The translations under genes were made by a program, and so were the position numbers. A stretch of 19,021 bases of DNA, taken from contig CAAGNN010000123.1 in the NCBI GenBank assembly GCA_900771325.1, positions 1-19,021 on the forward strand, read 5' to 3'. A model generated the notes under the pieces. It saw nothing but the letters and a program-made list of their open reading frames with translations, was not told the origin of the DNA and made no database searches. This stretch comes from Kiritimatiellia bacterium (GTDB taxonomy: Bacteria; Verrucomicrobiota; Kiritimatiellia; RFP12; DVOR01). Below are positions 13,380 through 19,021 of the stretch, in pieces (position 1 is the stretch's first letter; every line of letters starts with the position of its first letter).

Positions 13380-14840
13380 TCAGGCGAGGGAGGCTTTGGC
13401 GGTGGAGAGGAGGGCGTCGAGGGCGGCTTGGGTGGGGGCTTCGCCGGCGAGGCGGAGGATGGGCTCAGTGTTGGAGGCGCGGACGCCGAACCAACCGTCG
13501 GCCCAATCGAGACGGACGCCGTCGAAGTCAATACGACGCTCTGGCTCGCCCTTGAGTTGGAGAAGGGCGCGGACGACAGTGTCGATGGCCTGGGCGCGAT
13601 TCTCGATGCCGTGGAGGTTCACTTCGCCCGAGGAGACATAGCGGGAGGTGATGGGCTCGAGGAGGTCGGCGAGCGCACGACCCTGGGCCTTGGCCTGGGC
13701 GAGGAGACCGAGGGCGAGGCAGGCGGCGAAGGCACCGCTATCGCAGAAGTGGAAGTCGCGGAAGTAGTAGTGCCCGGCCACCTCACCGCCGCAGAGACCG
13801 TTGCGCTCACGCAGGGCGGTCTTGGCGAAGGCCGCGCCGACCTTGACCATCAACGGCTCAAAGCCATCCTCGCGGAGGGACTCGATGACGCCCCGGGAGG
13901 TGCGCACATCGTGGACGACCACATCGCCGCGCTGCCCCAGGAGGCGGGCGAAGAGGGGAATCATCGCGTCGGGTGGGACGAAGCGGCCGAGGTGGTCGAC
14001 GAAGGCCACGCGGTCGGCATCGCCATCGAAGAGGATGCCGAAGTCGAGGGCATTCTCCTGAACGGCCTGGACGAGCTGGCGGCGGTTCTCGGGGTCGAGG
14101 GGGTTGGGACCGTGGTGCGGGAAGGAACCGTCGGGCTCGGCATTCAAGTAGAGGGCCGAGGGGCCAAAGAGGTCGCGCGCGAAAAGGGCGGCGGCACCAT
14201 CGGAGCAGTCGACGGCGAAACGCAGGTTGGGCAGGAGGTCGCGATGGGGGGTGTGGGCGATGAGCCAGGCCACATAGCGCGCGCGGGCCTCGGGGAAGGG
14301 GATGACGCGGCCGGGCTCGACGGCGGGGGGTGCCACGTGGCCGGCGAGGAGGGCGGCCTCAATCTCCTTGAGCCCCAGGTCGTAGCCGCAGGGTTTGGCG
14401 CCGGCGAAGGAGACCTTGAGGCCGTTGTATTCCTTGGGGTTATGCGAGGCGGTGACCATCACCGAGCCGGCGGGCAGGGGGTTGCGACCGTCGCCCTCGG
14501 CGGTGAAGAAGTAGACCATCGGGGTGGTGGCCAGCCCCAGGTCGAGGACATCGGCGCCAGCCTCGGTAATGCCGGAGGCGAGGGCCTCGGCGAGGGCGGG
14601 CGAGGAGAGGCGCATGTCGCGCCCGACGAGGATGAGCGGCCGCGCGGAGCCCGGCGTTTGGCCGCGGCAGAGGAGCGCGGGGAGGGCGCGGCCGACCCAG
14701 TAGGCCAGCGCCTCGGTGAGGTCCTGACCGTAGATGGCGCGGATGTCGTAGGCCTTGAAGGCCGGGAAATGGCCCTGCTTGACCAAGCAAGCAAGGGCCG
14801 AGAGGGGGAAGCGGTCAGTGGCGGAAGCGATGGAGGACAT
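13380..14840 (-). CDS. Phosphomannomutase/phosphoglucomutase
   Basis: Protein of 486 residues of the alpha-D-phosphohexomutase family, which interconverts 1- and 6-phosphates of mannose and/or glucose for polysaccharide and nucleotide-sugar synthesis in the cytoplasm. All four signature regions are present: phosphoserine loop VTASHNPKEYNG with S132; metal loop DGDADR at 272-277; sugar-binding loop GEVAGHYYFRDF from 352; and phosphate-binding RASNTEPILRL from 454. AYDIRAIYG near residue 30 is typical of the PMM/PGM subgroup. Substrate preference cannot be read from sequence. The start at 14840 is supported by the family N-terminus and AAGGG upstream. It is the last gene of the leftward operon, 10 bp after rlmI, and is strongly C-ending in codon choice near its 3' end. 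Confidence 0.95.
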   Translation of the reverse strand: MSSIASATDRFPLSALACLVKQGHFPAFKAYDIRAIYGQDLTEALAYWVGRALPALLCRGQTPGSARPLILVGRDMRLSSPALAEALASGITEAGADVLDLGLATTPMVYFFTAEGDGRNPLPAGSVMVTASHNPKEYNGLKVSFAGAKPCGYDLGLKEIEAALLAGHVAPPAVEPGRVIPFPEARARYVAWLIAHTPHRDLLPNLRFAVDCSDGAAALFARDLFGPSALYLNAEPDGSFPHHGPNPLDPENRRQLVQAVQENALDFGILFDGDADRVAFVDHLGRFVPPDAMIPLFARLLGQRGDVVVHDVRTSRGVIESLREDGFEPLMVKVGAAFAKTALRERNGLCGGEVAGHYYFRDFHFCDSGAFAACLALGLLAQAKAQGRALADLLEPITSRYVSSGEVNLHGIENRAQAIDTVVRALLQLKGEPERRIDFDGVRLDWADGWFGVRASNTEPILRLAGEAPTQAALDALLSTAKASLA

Positions 14841-14850
14841 AGCGGGACCC

Positions 14851-16041
14851 TTATTGAACTTCGCAGAGCAGGCCCTTGAGGTAGAGGCCTTCGGGGAAGG
14901 TGAGCGCCTCGACGTGGTCGGGCGCCTGACGCAATTCGTGAAGAATGCGGACCGAGCGGCCGGCATCATGCGCGGCCTCGGCCACCACGCGGCGGAAGAG
15001 GGCCGGGTCGATGGCGCCCGAGCAGGAGAAGGTGGCCAGCAGACCGCCCTTTTCGATGAGCTTCAGGCCCAGGAGGTTGATGTCCTTGTAGCCGCGCAGG
15101 GCCTTGGCGGTCTGGCTGCGCGTCTCGGCGAACTTGGGTGGATCGAGGACGACCAGGCCGAAGGAGCGGGCGCGGTCGCGCAACGCCCGCAGCTCTTGGA
15201 AGACGTTGCCCTGAACGAAGTCGAACTGGCAGCTGTCGGCGCCGGGGTTGAGGGCGGCATTGCGCCGGGCCTGGGCGAGGGCCGGGGCCGAGAGGTCGAT
15301 GTGCGTGACGGCCTGGGCACCGGCCACTTGCGCGGCCACGCCAAAGCCCCCGGTGTAGGAGAAGGCGTTGAGGACGGTGCGGCCGGCGGCGTAGGCGGCG
15401 ATGAGGCGGCGGTTCTCGCGCTGATCGAGGTAGAAGCCGGTCTTGTGGCCGCCGCGGACATCCACTTCGTAGACCACGCCCGCCTCGTGCAGGGCGATGC
15501 GCTCGGGCGGTTCGGTGCCGGCAAGGAGGCCGGTGGCGGGCTCAAGGCCCTCGTGCTTGCGGCTCTCGCCATCGCTACGCTCATAGAAGCCCGCGGCCCC
15601 GGTGAGCTCCATCAGCAGGCGGACCAAGAGCGGCTTCTGCGCCTCGGCGCCCGCAGTGGTGAATTGCCCAACGAGCGTTTCGCCGTAGCGATCGACCGTC
15701 ACGCCGGGCAGCCCATCGGCCTCGGCATTGACCAGGCGCAGCGCGTCGGTGGCAAAGCGGTCGGCCATCCCGGCGCGGAGGGCCAGGGCGGCGGCCAGCC
15801 GGTCGCGGAAGAAGGCCTCATCGGCCGGGGCCTGCGCCTGAGTATGCCACATCCGCACGCGGATTTGCGAGGCGGGGGACCAAGCGCCCATCCCGAGCGC
15901 TTCCCCGGCGGCATCGGTAACGAGGACCGTCTCGCCAGGAGCCGGTTCGCGCGAAACGGAATCCACCGCGCCCGAGAAGATCCACGGGTGGCCCATACGG
16001 GTGGGATAATCGCGTTTGGCTTTAAGGCGGACGATTTTCAT
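14851..16041 (-). CDS. rlmI: RlmI/RlmK-type 23S rRNA (cytosine-5) methyltransferase
   Basis: Protein of 396 residues, the same length as E. coli RlmI. The N-terminal PUA-type RNA-binding domain (1-75) contains RMGHPWIFSGAV. The C-terminal SAM-binding fold includes TGFYLDQRENRRL, AFSYTGGFGVAAQVAGA (SAM motif I), the DLSAPALAQARRNAALN strand and VVLDPPKFAETRSQ (catalytic loop). RlmI methylates C1962 of 23S rRNA in E. coli; the same position is a reasonable inference here. Its ATG overlaps the stop of the upstream transporter gene (ATGA, 16038-16041), so translation is coupled. Orthologous enzymes can differ in target base, so the symbol is family-level. Confidence 0.9.
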   Translation of the reverse strand: MKIVRLKAKRDYPTRMGHPWIFSGAVDSVSREPAPGETVLVTDAAGEALGMGAWSPASQIRVRMWHTQAQAPADEAFFRDRLAAALALRAGMADRFATDALRLVNAEADGLPGVTVDRYGETLVGQFTTAGAEAQKPLLVRLLMELTGAAGFYERSDGESRKHEGLEPATGLLAGTEPPERIALHEAGVVYEVDVRGGHKTGFYLDQRENRRLIAAYAAGRTVLNAFSYTGGFGVAAQVAGAQAVTHIDLSAPALAQARRNAALNPGADSCQFDFVQGNVFQELRALRDRARSFGLVVLDPPKFAETRSQTAKALRGYKDINLLGLKLIEKGGLLATFSCSGAIDPALFRRVVAEAAHDAGRSVRILHELRQAPDHVEALTFPEGLYLKGLLCEVQ

Positions 16042-16967
16042 TGCATTCTCCGGGATTTGGCCGCCGCGCGGTCGTGCAACATCAGCTGCAAGCCGTTCCA
16101 GGCGTTGTGGAAAAAGACGTAGAAGGCCGGGCCCAGGGCGGCGAAGGGGGCATCGCAGGCGAAGGCCAGGTAGGTGGTGTAGGAGGTGTTCTTCTGCCCT
16201 AGAAGCTGGGAGCACTCGCGGATGTGCCGGGGATAGCCCATCGCCGCCCCCAACGCGAACTGGAAGACGCAGAGGAAGAGGTCAATCAAGAGCACCCAAA
16301 GAATGTCGGAACGCGGGAACTCGGCCGCGTGGCGGGAGAGGGTGTCGGAGGCGGAGGCGGCGATGATGACCACCAGCAGCATCCAGGCGTAGAGGGTGGA
16401 GGCCGTCAGCCGAGAGCCCACTTGCCGGGCCCGTTCGCCAAAGAGCCGCCGCAACCCCATCGCCACGCCTAGGGGCAGAAGCGAGACCAGGCAGACGCGC
16501 TGAATGAGGAAGGGCACCACCTGCCACGCCGGGCAGTGGAGCACCAACGGCACCGCCAGCGGCAGCACTGCGCTCACCAGGAGCGCACTCAAGAGAAAGC
16601 CCGCCGAGGCAAAGGTAATGCTCCCGCCCAAGAAGTTGATAATCACCGGCGCGGAGGTGGCCGTGGGCGTAATGGCGGTGAAAAAGGCCACCTGACCGAA
16701 GCGCTCGGGCACGCCCAGGGCCGTCAAGAGCCCCCAGAGCGCAAAGGGTAAGGCGATGTTCGCGGCCAAAATCGCCCAATGCTGCGGCCGCACCGCGCGC
16801 GGGGTGTAGTCCATCCGCAGGAAGACCACCGTGAGCATATAGACCAGGCACCAGGGCATCAGCCCCTTGAGGGCCGCCAACCCCGGGCAGAGCCACCCGG
16901 CGGCAAAGCACACCACCAACATCACCGCCCGGTTGGAACTGCGAAACTTCTGCCAGAACGCGCCCAT
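16038..16967 (-). CDS. Bile acid:sodium symporter (SBF/BASS) family transporter
   Basis: Protein of 309 residues with about nine or ten hydrophobic helices and little else, so an inner-membrane carrier. ITPTATSAPVIINFLGGSI (about 100-118) and GQKNTSYTTYLAFACDAPF followed by FYVFFHNAWN near the C-terminus resemble the conserved crossover helices of the SBF fold, which in characterised members couple sodium to organic anion uptake. The substrate cannot be assigned. It starts at 16967 with AAGGGGGG 7 bp upstream, 13 bp after the SemiSWEET-like gene, and overlaps rlmI by 4 bp. An arsenite or auxin carrier is less likely from these motifs. Confidence 0.8.
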   Translation of the reverse strand: MGAFWQKFRSSNRAVMLVVCFAAGWLCPGLAALKGLMPWCLVYMLTVVFLRMDYTPRAVRPQHWAILAANIALPFALWGLLTALGVPERFGQVAFFTAITPTATSAPVIINFLGGSITFASAGFLLSALLVSAVLPLAVPLVLHCPAWQVVPFLIQRVCLVSLLPLGVAMGLRRLFGERARQVGSRLTASTLYAWMLLVVIIAASASDTLSRHAAEFPRSDILWVLLIDLFLCVFQFALGAAMGYPRHIRECSQLLGQKNTSYTTYLAFACDAPFAALGPAFYVFFHNAWNGLQLMLHDRAAAKSRRMQ

Positions 16968-16980
16968 CGCCGCGCCCCCC

Positions 16981-17280
16981 TTACCGCTGCCGGGGCGCTG
17001 TGTTCTTCCGGAAGAGGAAGTAGAGCGTCAAATCCGTGGTCACCAGCGCCATATCCAGCGCGTAGAGCACGATGATATGCTGCGCTAGGAAGCCCGCATC
17101 GGCCGCCGGCGGATTGAGCACCTTATGGACAATCCCGCAGGCGTAGCCGAAGAGGACGATGAACATAAAGGCCGACGACTTCCCGCGCACAAAGCGTGTG
17201 GTCAGCGACTTGTAGATTGAGGCCGGCCAACTGAAGCCAAAGGCCACCAACATCGCCGCCTCGAAGACCCACGCGCTCAT
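16981..17280 (-). CDS. Small three-helix membrane protein, SemiSWEET/PQ-loop-like
   Basis: Protein of 99 residues with three hydrophobic segments, about 5-19, 36-51 and 68-90. The first ends with FSWPASIYKSLTTR and the second starts after VRGKSSAFMF, the proline-containing helix and basic-GKS loop seen in half-SWEET (PQ-loop, MtN3-like) proteins of bacteria. SemiSWEETs dimerise to move small sugars across the membrane. This protein's substrate is unknown, and the family assignment rests on pattern and size. It sits 6 bp after exbD and 13 bp before the SBF transporter, forming a pair of small-molecule transport genes inside the operon. Confidence 0.65.
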   Translation of the reverse strand: MSAWVFEAAMLVAFGFSWPASIYKSLTTRFVRGKSSAFMFIVLFGYACGIVHKVLNPPAADAGFLAQHIIVLYALDMALVTTDLTLYFLFRKNTAPRQR

Positions 17281-17286
17281 CGCCGC

Positions 17287-17748
17287 CTACCTTTCCAACG
17301 CCGGCGGCGGCAACTCGGGCAACGCCTCCAGCGGCACCTCCGGCGCCTCGGCCGTCGCCAGCGAAATCTCCGCGATTCCCGCCCCCTTGCAGGCATCCAC
17401 CACCCGCATAAAGTCCCCGTAAGCTGTCCCCTTATCCGCGCGCACAATCACCGGCTGCCCGGGCAGGAAGCCGGCCACCTTCTTCAGGAGCGCGTCCAAC
17501 TCCTCGCCCCGGAAGCTGCGCTGATTGACCGTCACCGTGCCATCGCGCGAGACGTTGAGGATAATCTCCCCAGGCAGGCGCGTGGCGCTCTGACCCGACT
17601 TCGCCGACGGGAGCGTCAGATCCACCTCGCACTCCCACTGCGAGAAGACCGACGAGGTGATAAAGAAGCACAGGAGCAGGAAGACGATGTCCATCATCGC
17701 CGTCATCTGAAACTGCGGCAACGCGCCGCCGCGCTTGCGGAAGTTCAT
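17287..17748 (-). CDS. exbD: ExbD/TolR family biopolymer transport protein
   Basis: Protein of 153 residues. A short basic N-terminus (MNFRKRGG) is followed by one membrane helix, MTAMMDIVFLLLCFFITSSVF, which carries the conserved proton-path aspartate D20. The periplasmic domain contains ILNVSRDGTVTVNQR and PVIVRADKGTAYGDFMRVVDACKGAGI, typical of ExbD/TolR. With ExbB it forms an inner-membrane proton-driven motor that energises TonB-dependent transport or, as TolR, envelope constriction. The C-terminal tail is Pro/Glu-rich. No tonB, tolA or receptor gene is nearby, so ExbD cannot be told from TolR. It begins 3 bp after the exbB stop. Confidence 0.93.
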   Translation of the reverse strand: MNFRKRGGALPQFQMTAMMDIVFLLLCFFITSSVFSQWECEVDLTLPSAKSGQSATRLPGEIILNVSRDGTVTVNQRSFRGEELDALLKKVAGFLPGQPVIVRADKGTAYGDFMRVVDACKGAGIAEISLATAEAPEVPLEALPELPPPALER

Positions 17749-17751
17749 ACC

Positions 17752-18426
17752 TTATTCCTGCGCGTGCTTGCTGCCCAACACTGCCACCAACTCCGCGCAC
17801 GCCCCCTCGAGCGCCGAAATAATCCGCCCGGCCCGGCGGCGGAAGTAAGCATAGAAGGCCATCGCCGGAATCGCCACCAAGAGACCAAAGATGGTCGTCA
17901 CAATCGCCTTGGAGACGCCGGCGGCCAGCAGCGTCGGCTTCGCCGCCGCCACATCCGAGGCCACCGCCCCAAAGGCCTGCAACATGCCGAAAACCGTTCC
18001 CAGCAGACCCACCATCGGCGCGATCGTGGCGATGTCCAGCAACCACTGCGTCCGCCCCTGAATCTGCTCGGCCTGACGCGCCCCCTCGGCCTCGGCCACC
18101 TTCGCAATCAACTCGGCATCGGCCTTGGGCGCATTGCGGATGGCCTCGAGGGTCGCCAGCATCACCGAAGAGAGGGGCGAGGGCTTATCCTCGCAGAGCC
18201 GCCGCGCCTCGTTCGGGTCGTCAGCCAGCAAATACTTGGGCAAATCGCGCCGCAACCGCAGCGGCACCACCGCGCCCACCCGGAGCGTCGCCAGGAAGTA
18301 GAGGCAGCACGCCACGCCGGCCACGCTCATCGCCAGCAGCACCCACATCAGCCACCCGCCATTCTGCCAAGCCTGCATCAACGTCAACTGCGTACTCGCC
18401 GCCTCTGCCAAAAAGCCAAAAGTCAT
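17752..18426 (-). CDS. exbB: ExbB/TolQ/MotA family proton channel protein
   Basis: Protein of 224 residues with three membrane helices: about 22-46, then after a cytoplasmic loop GRTQWLLDIATIAPMVGLLGTVFGMLQAF (about 124-152), and SKAIVTTIFGLLVAIPAMAFYAYF (about 171-194). The second and third blocks are the family signatures, with the conserved T in GLLGTVFGM and in TTIFGLLVAIPA. It is the channel half of the ExbB-ExbD motor, encoded next to its partner. GAAAGGAA lies upstream of the ATG, and the promoter is at 18453-18461. It is the first gene of a six-gene operon, with G-ending codons dominating the 5' part. Confidence 0.94.
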   Translation of the reverse strand: MTFGFLAEAASTQLTLMQAWQNGGWLMWVLLAMSVAGVACCLYFLATLRVGAVVPLRLRRDLPKYLLADDPNEARRLCEDKPSPLSSVMLATLEAIRNAPKADAELIAKVAEAEGARQAEQIQGRTQWLLDIATIAPMVGLLGTVFGMLQAFGAVASDVAAAKPTLLAAGVSKAIVTTIFGLLVAIPAMAFYAYFRRRAGRIISALEGACAELVAVLGSKHAQE

Positions 18427-18452
18427 CTTCGGTTCCTTTCAATTGAGCGCGC

Positions 18453-18461
18453 AGTATACCA
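18453..18461 (-). promoter_or_regulatory. Extended -10 promoter of the exbB operon
   Basis: On the minus strand, TGG (18461-18459) is followed by TATACT (18458-18453), giving a leader of about 20 nt with a good ribosome site. No clear -35. Confidence 0.75.
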
Positions 18462-18502
18462 CATTCCCCGCGCCTATGCACACCCCCTGCCCCGAGCGGT
18501 GA

Positions 18503-18539
18503 GCTGATGTGGGGTGATGTGCGCTCGCTGATGTGGGGG
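18503..18539. repeat. Direct repeat GCTGATGTGGGG
   Basis: GCTGATGTGGGG occurs at 18503-18514 and again at 18527-18538. A reverse-complement copy lies at the A2M 3' end (7995-8007). The second copy opens the hairpin module that follows. Confidence 0.8.
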
Positions 18540-18611
18540 TTCCTCGCCCCCACACCCCCCGGGAGCGTGGGACGCTCCACCCCGGCCGGCGCGCCCCCCG
18601 GGCACGCCGGC
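18533..18611 (+). repeat. Dispersed three-hairpin module, rightward copy
   Basis: Hairpin 1 is GTGGGGG/CCCCCAC (18533-18539 with 18547-18553), hairpin 2 is GGAGCGT/ACGCTCC (18562-18568 with 18572-18578) and hairpin 3 is GCCGGCGCGCCC/GGGCACGCCGGC (18585-18596 with 18600-18611, one mismatch) followed by TTT. It matches the leftward module at 13266-13356. No rightward gene precedes it within about 12 kb, so here it is not placed after a gene. Confidence 0.85.
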
Positions 18612-18620
18612 TTTGGCGGG

Positions 18621-18649
18621 CAGAGTGTTCATTACTAATGAACGGTCTG
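18621..18649. promoter_or_regulatory. 29-bp interrupted palindrome (possible operator)
   Basis: GTTCATTA-C-TAATGAAC at 18627-18643 is a perfect 8-1-8 palindrome, with outer arms CAGA (18621-18624) and TCTG (18646-18649). It is AT-rich within GC-rich surroundings, about 165 bp upstream of the exbB promoter. Operator function is inferred from symmetry only. Confidence 0.45.
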
Positions 18650-18770
18650 CGGGCCGAGAAAGGCCGATTGAAGCGGGAGAGACGAGCGGGGCGAACACGG
18701 GTCTAGGCCGCTCGGGAGGACGGTTGGAGCAGGTTTTGGTACACCGCGAACCGGCCCGATATCGAGAAGA
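18650..18770. other. Unassigned intergenic sequence
   Basis: About 120 bp of apparently unique sequence between the palindrome and array 4. An open frame crosses it on the minus strand, but its translation continues into repeat-derived low complexity and has no ribosome site. I see no supportable feature. Confidence 0.4.
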
Positions 18771-18946
18771 GCCCGCCCCGGGCCCAAAGCGAACCCGGAG
18801 CGGGTCGGGGGTCAACCCGGGGCGGGTCGGGGGTCAACCCGGGGCGGGTCGGGGGGCAACCCGGGGCGGGTCGAGGGTCAACCCGGGGCGGATGCGAGGT
18901 CAACCCGGGGCGGGTCGGGGGTCAACCCGGGGCGGATCGATTATCT
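18771..18946. repeat. 22-bp tandem array 4
   Basis: Eight 22-bp units start at 18771 (variant GCCCGCCCCGGGCCC), 18793, 18815, 18837, 18859, 18881, 18903 and 18925. Units two to eight have the ACCCGGGGCGG core (one A for G in the second). Linkers CGGGGGGCA and CGAGGGTCA are identical to linkers of array 1, about 18.8 kb away. The final unit changes GGGT to GGAT, as at the end of array 2. Confidence 0.96.
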
Positions 18947-18973
18947 CAGCGTGTGAAGGAGCCGCCGACGGCG

Positions 18974-19009
18974 CCCCCCCCCCGACGTGCCCGAGAGCTC
19001 GCTCTCGGG
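18974..19009. other. Ten-C homopolymer and terminal hairpin
   Basis: C residues run from 18974 to 18983. CCCGAGAG (18990-18997) then pairs with CTCTCGGG (19002-19009) over CTCG. It is followed by GATTACATGCT to the window edge, with no clear T run. Confidence 0.6.
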
Positions 19010-19021
19010 TGATTACATGCT

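Noticed and set aside
12642..14879. 745-codon plus-strand open frame
   Set aside because: It is antisense to the A2M 5' end and the mutase, and crosses the terminator and array 3. Long shadow frames are expected at this GC content.
18474..18903. Minus-strand frames with PPRVDPRPAPG-like repeats
   Set aside because: The 22-residue peptide periodicity is just the 22-bp DNA repeat read in a rotating frame. There is no ribosome site and no conserved domain.

Overview
This is a strongly GC-rich bacterial chromosome window from a Gram-negative-type cell: it encodes ExbB/ExbD-like proteins, a periplasmic alpha-2-macroglobulin-like protein and several signal peptides. The gene content and gene order would suit a member of the Planctomycetes-Verrucomicrobia-Chlamydiae group or a related phylum. 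That placement is a weak inference, because nothing in the window is diagnostic.

Layout. (1) 1-310: intergenic island of 22-bp repeat units. (2) 327-518: tRNA-Ser(GCU) with its own promoter and terminator. (3) 544-6545: rightward five-gene operon encoding a TPR protein, xseB, hemB, a XerC-type recombinase and a class B penicillin-binding transpeptidase. (4) 6547-7511: leftward clpP and fmdB-like pair, convergent with (3). (5) 7541-8001: a second and much more elaborate 22-bp-phased island. (6) 8027-12939: one leftward 4.85-kb gene for a thioester-less bacterial alpha-2-macroglobulin. (7) 12941-13379: third repeat island, including a strong leftward terminator. (8) 13380-18461: leftward six-gene operon exbB, exbD, SemiSWEET-like, SBF-type transporter, rlmI-type methyltransferase and phosphomannomutase/phosphoglucomutase. 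(9) 18480-19021: fourth repeat island. Much of the gene content is housekeeping (tetrapyrrole synthesis, cell wall, chromosome resolution, proteolysis, rRNA methylation) plus envelope energisation and protection.

The unusual biology is outside the genes. Every intergenic gap longer than about 150 bp carries arrays with a strict 22-bp period. The units come in at least three sequence classes: a GC-rich ACCCGGGGCGGGT core, AT-rich AGTCTTAATTGAATTAAC units, and AAGTCCCCCACTT units. Different classes follow one another in the same 22-bp register, and many units contain a short palindrome. The islands also share a dispersed multi-hairpin terminator-like module, a 16-bp box and four-copy heptamer repeats.

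Two genome-style features also stand out. All five recognisable promoters have an extended -10 (TGn before the hexamer), and only one has a clear -35. Within the long transcription units, synonymous codon choice drifts from G-ending near the promoter (TTG/CTG, GCG) to C-ending far from it (CTC, GCC), including inside the single A2M gene.
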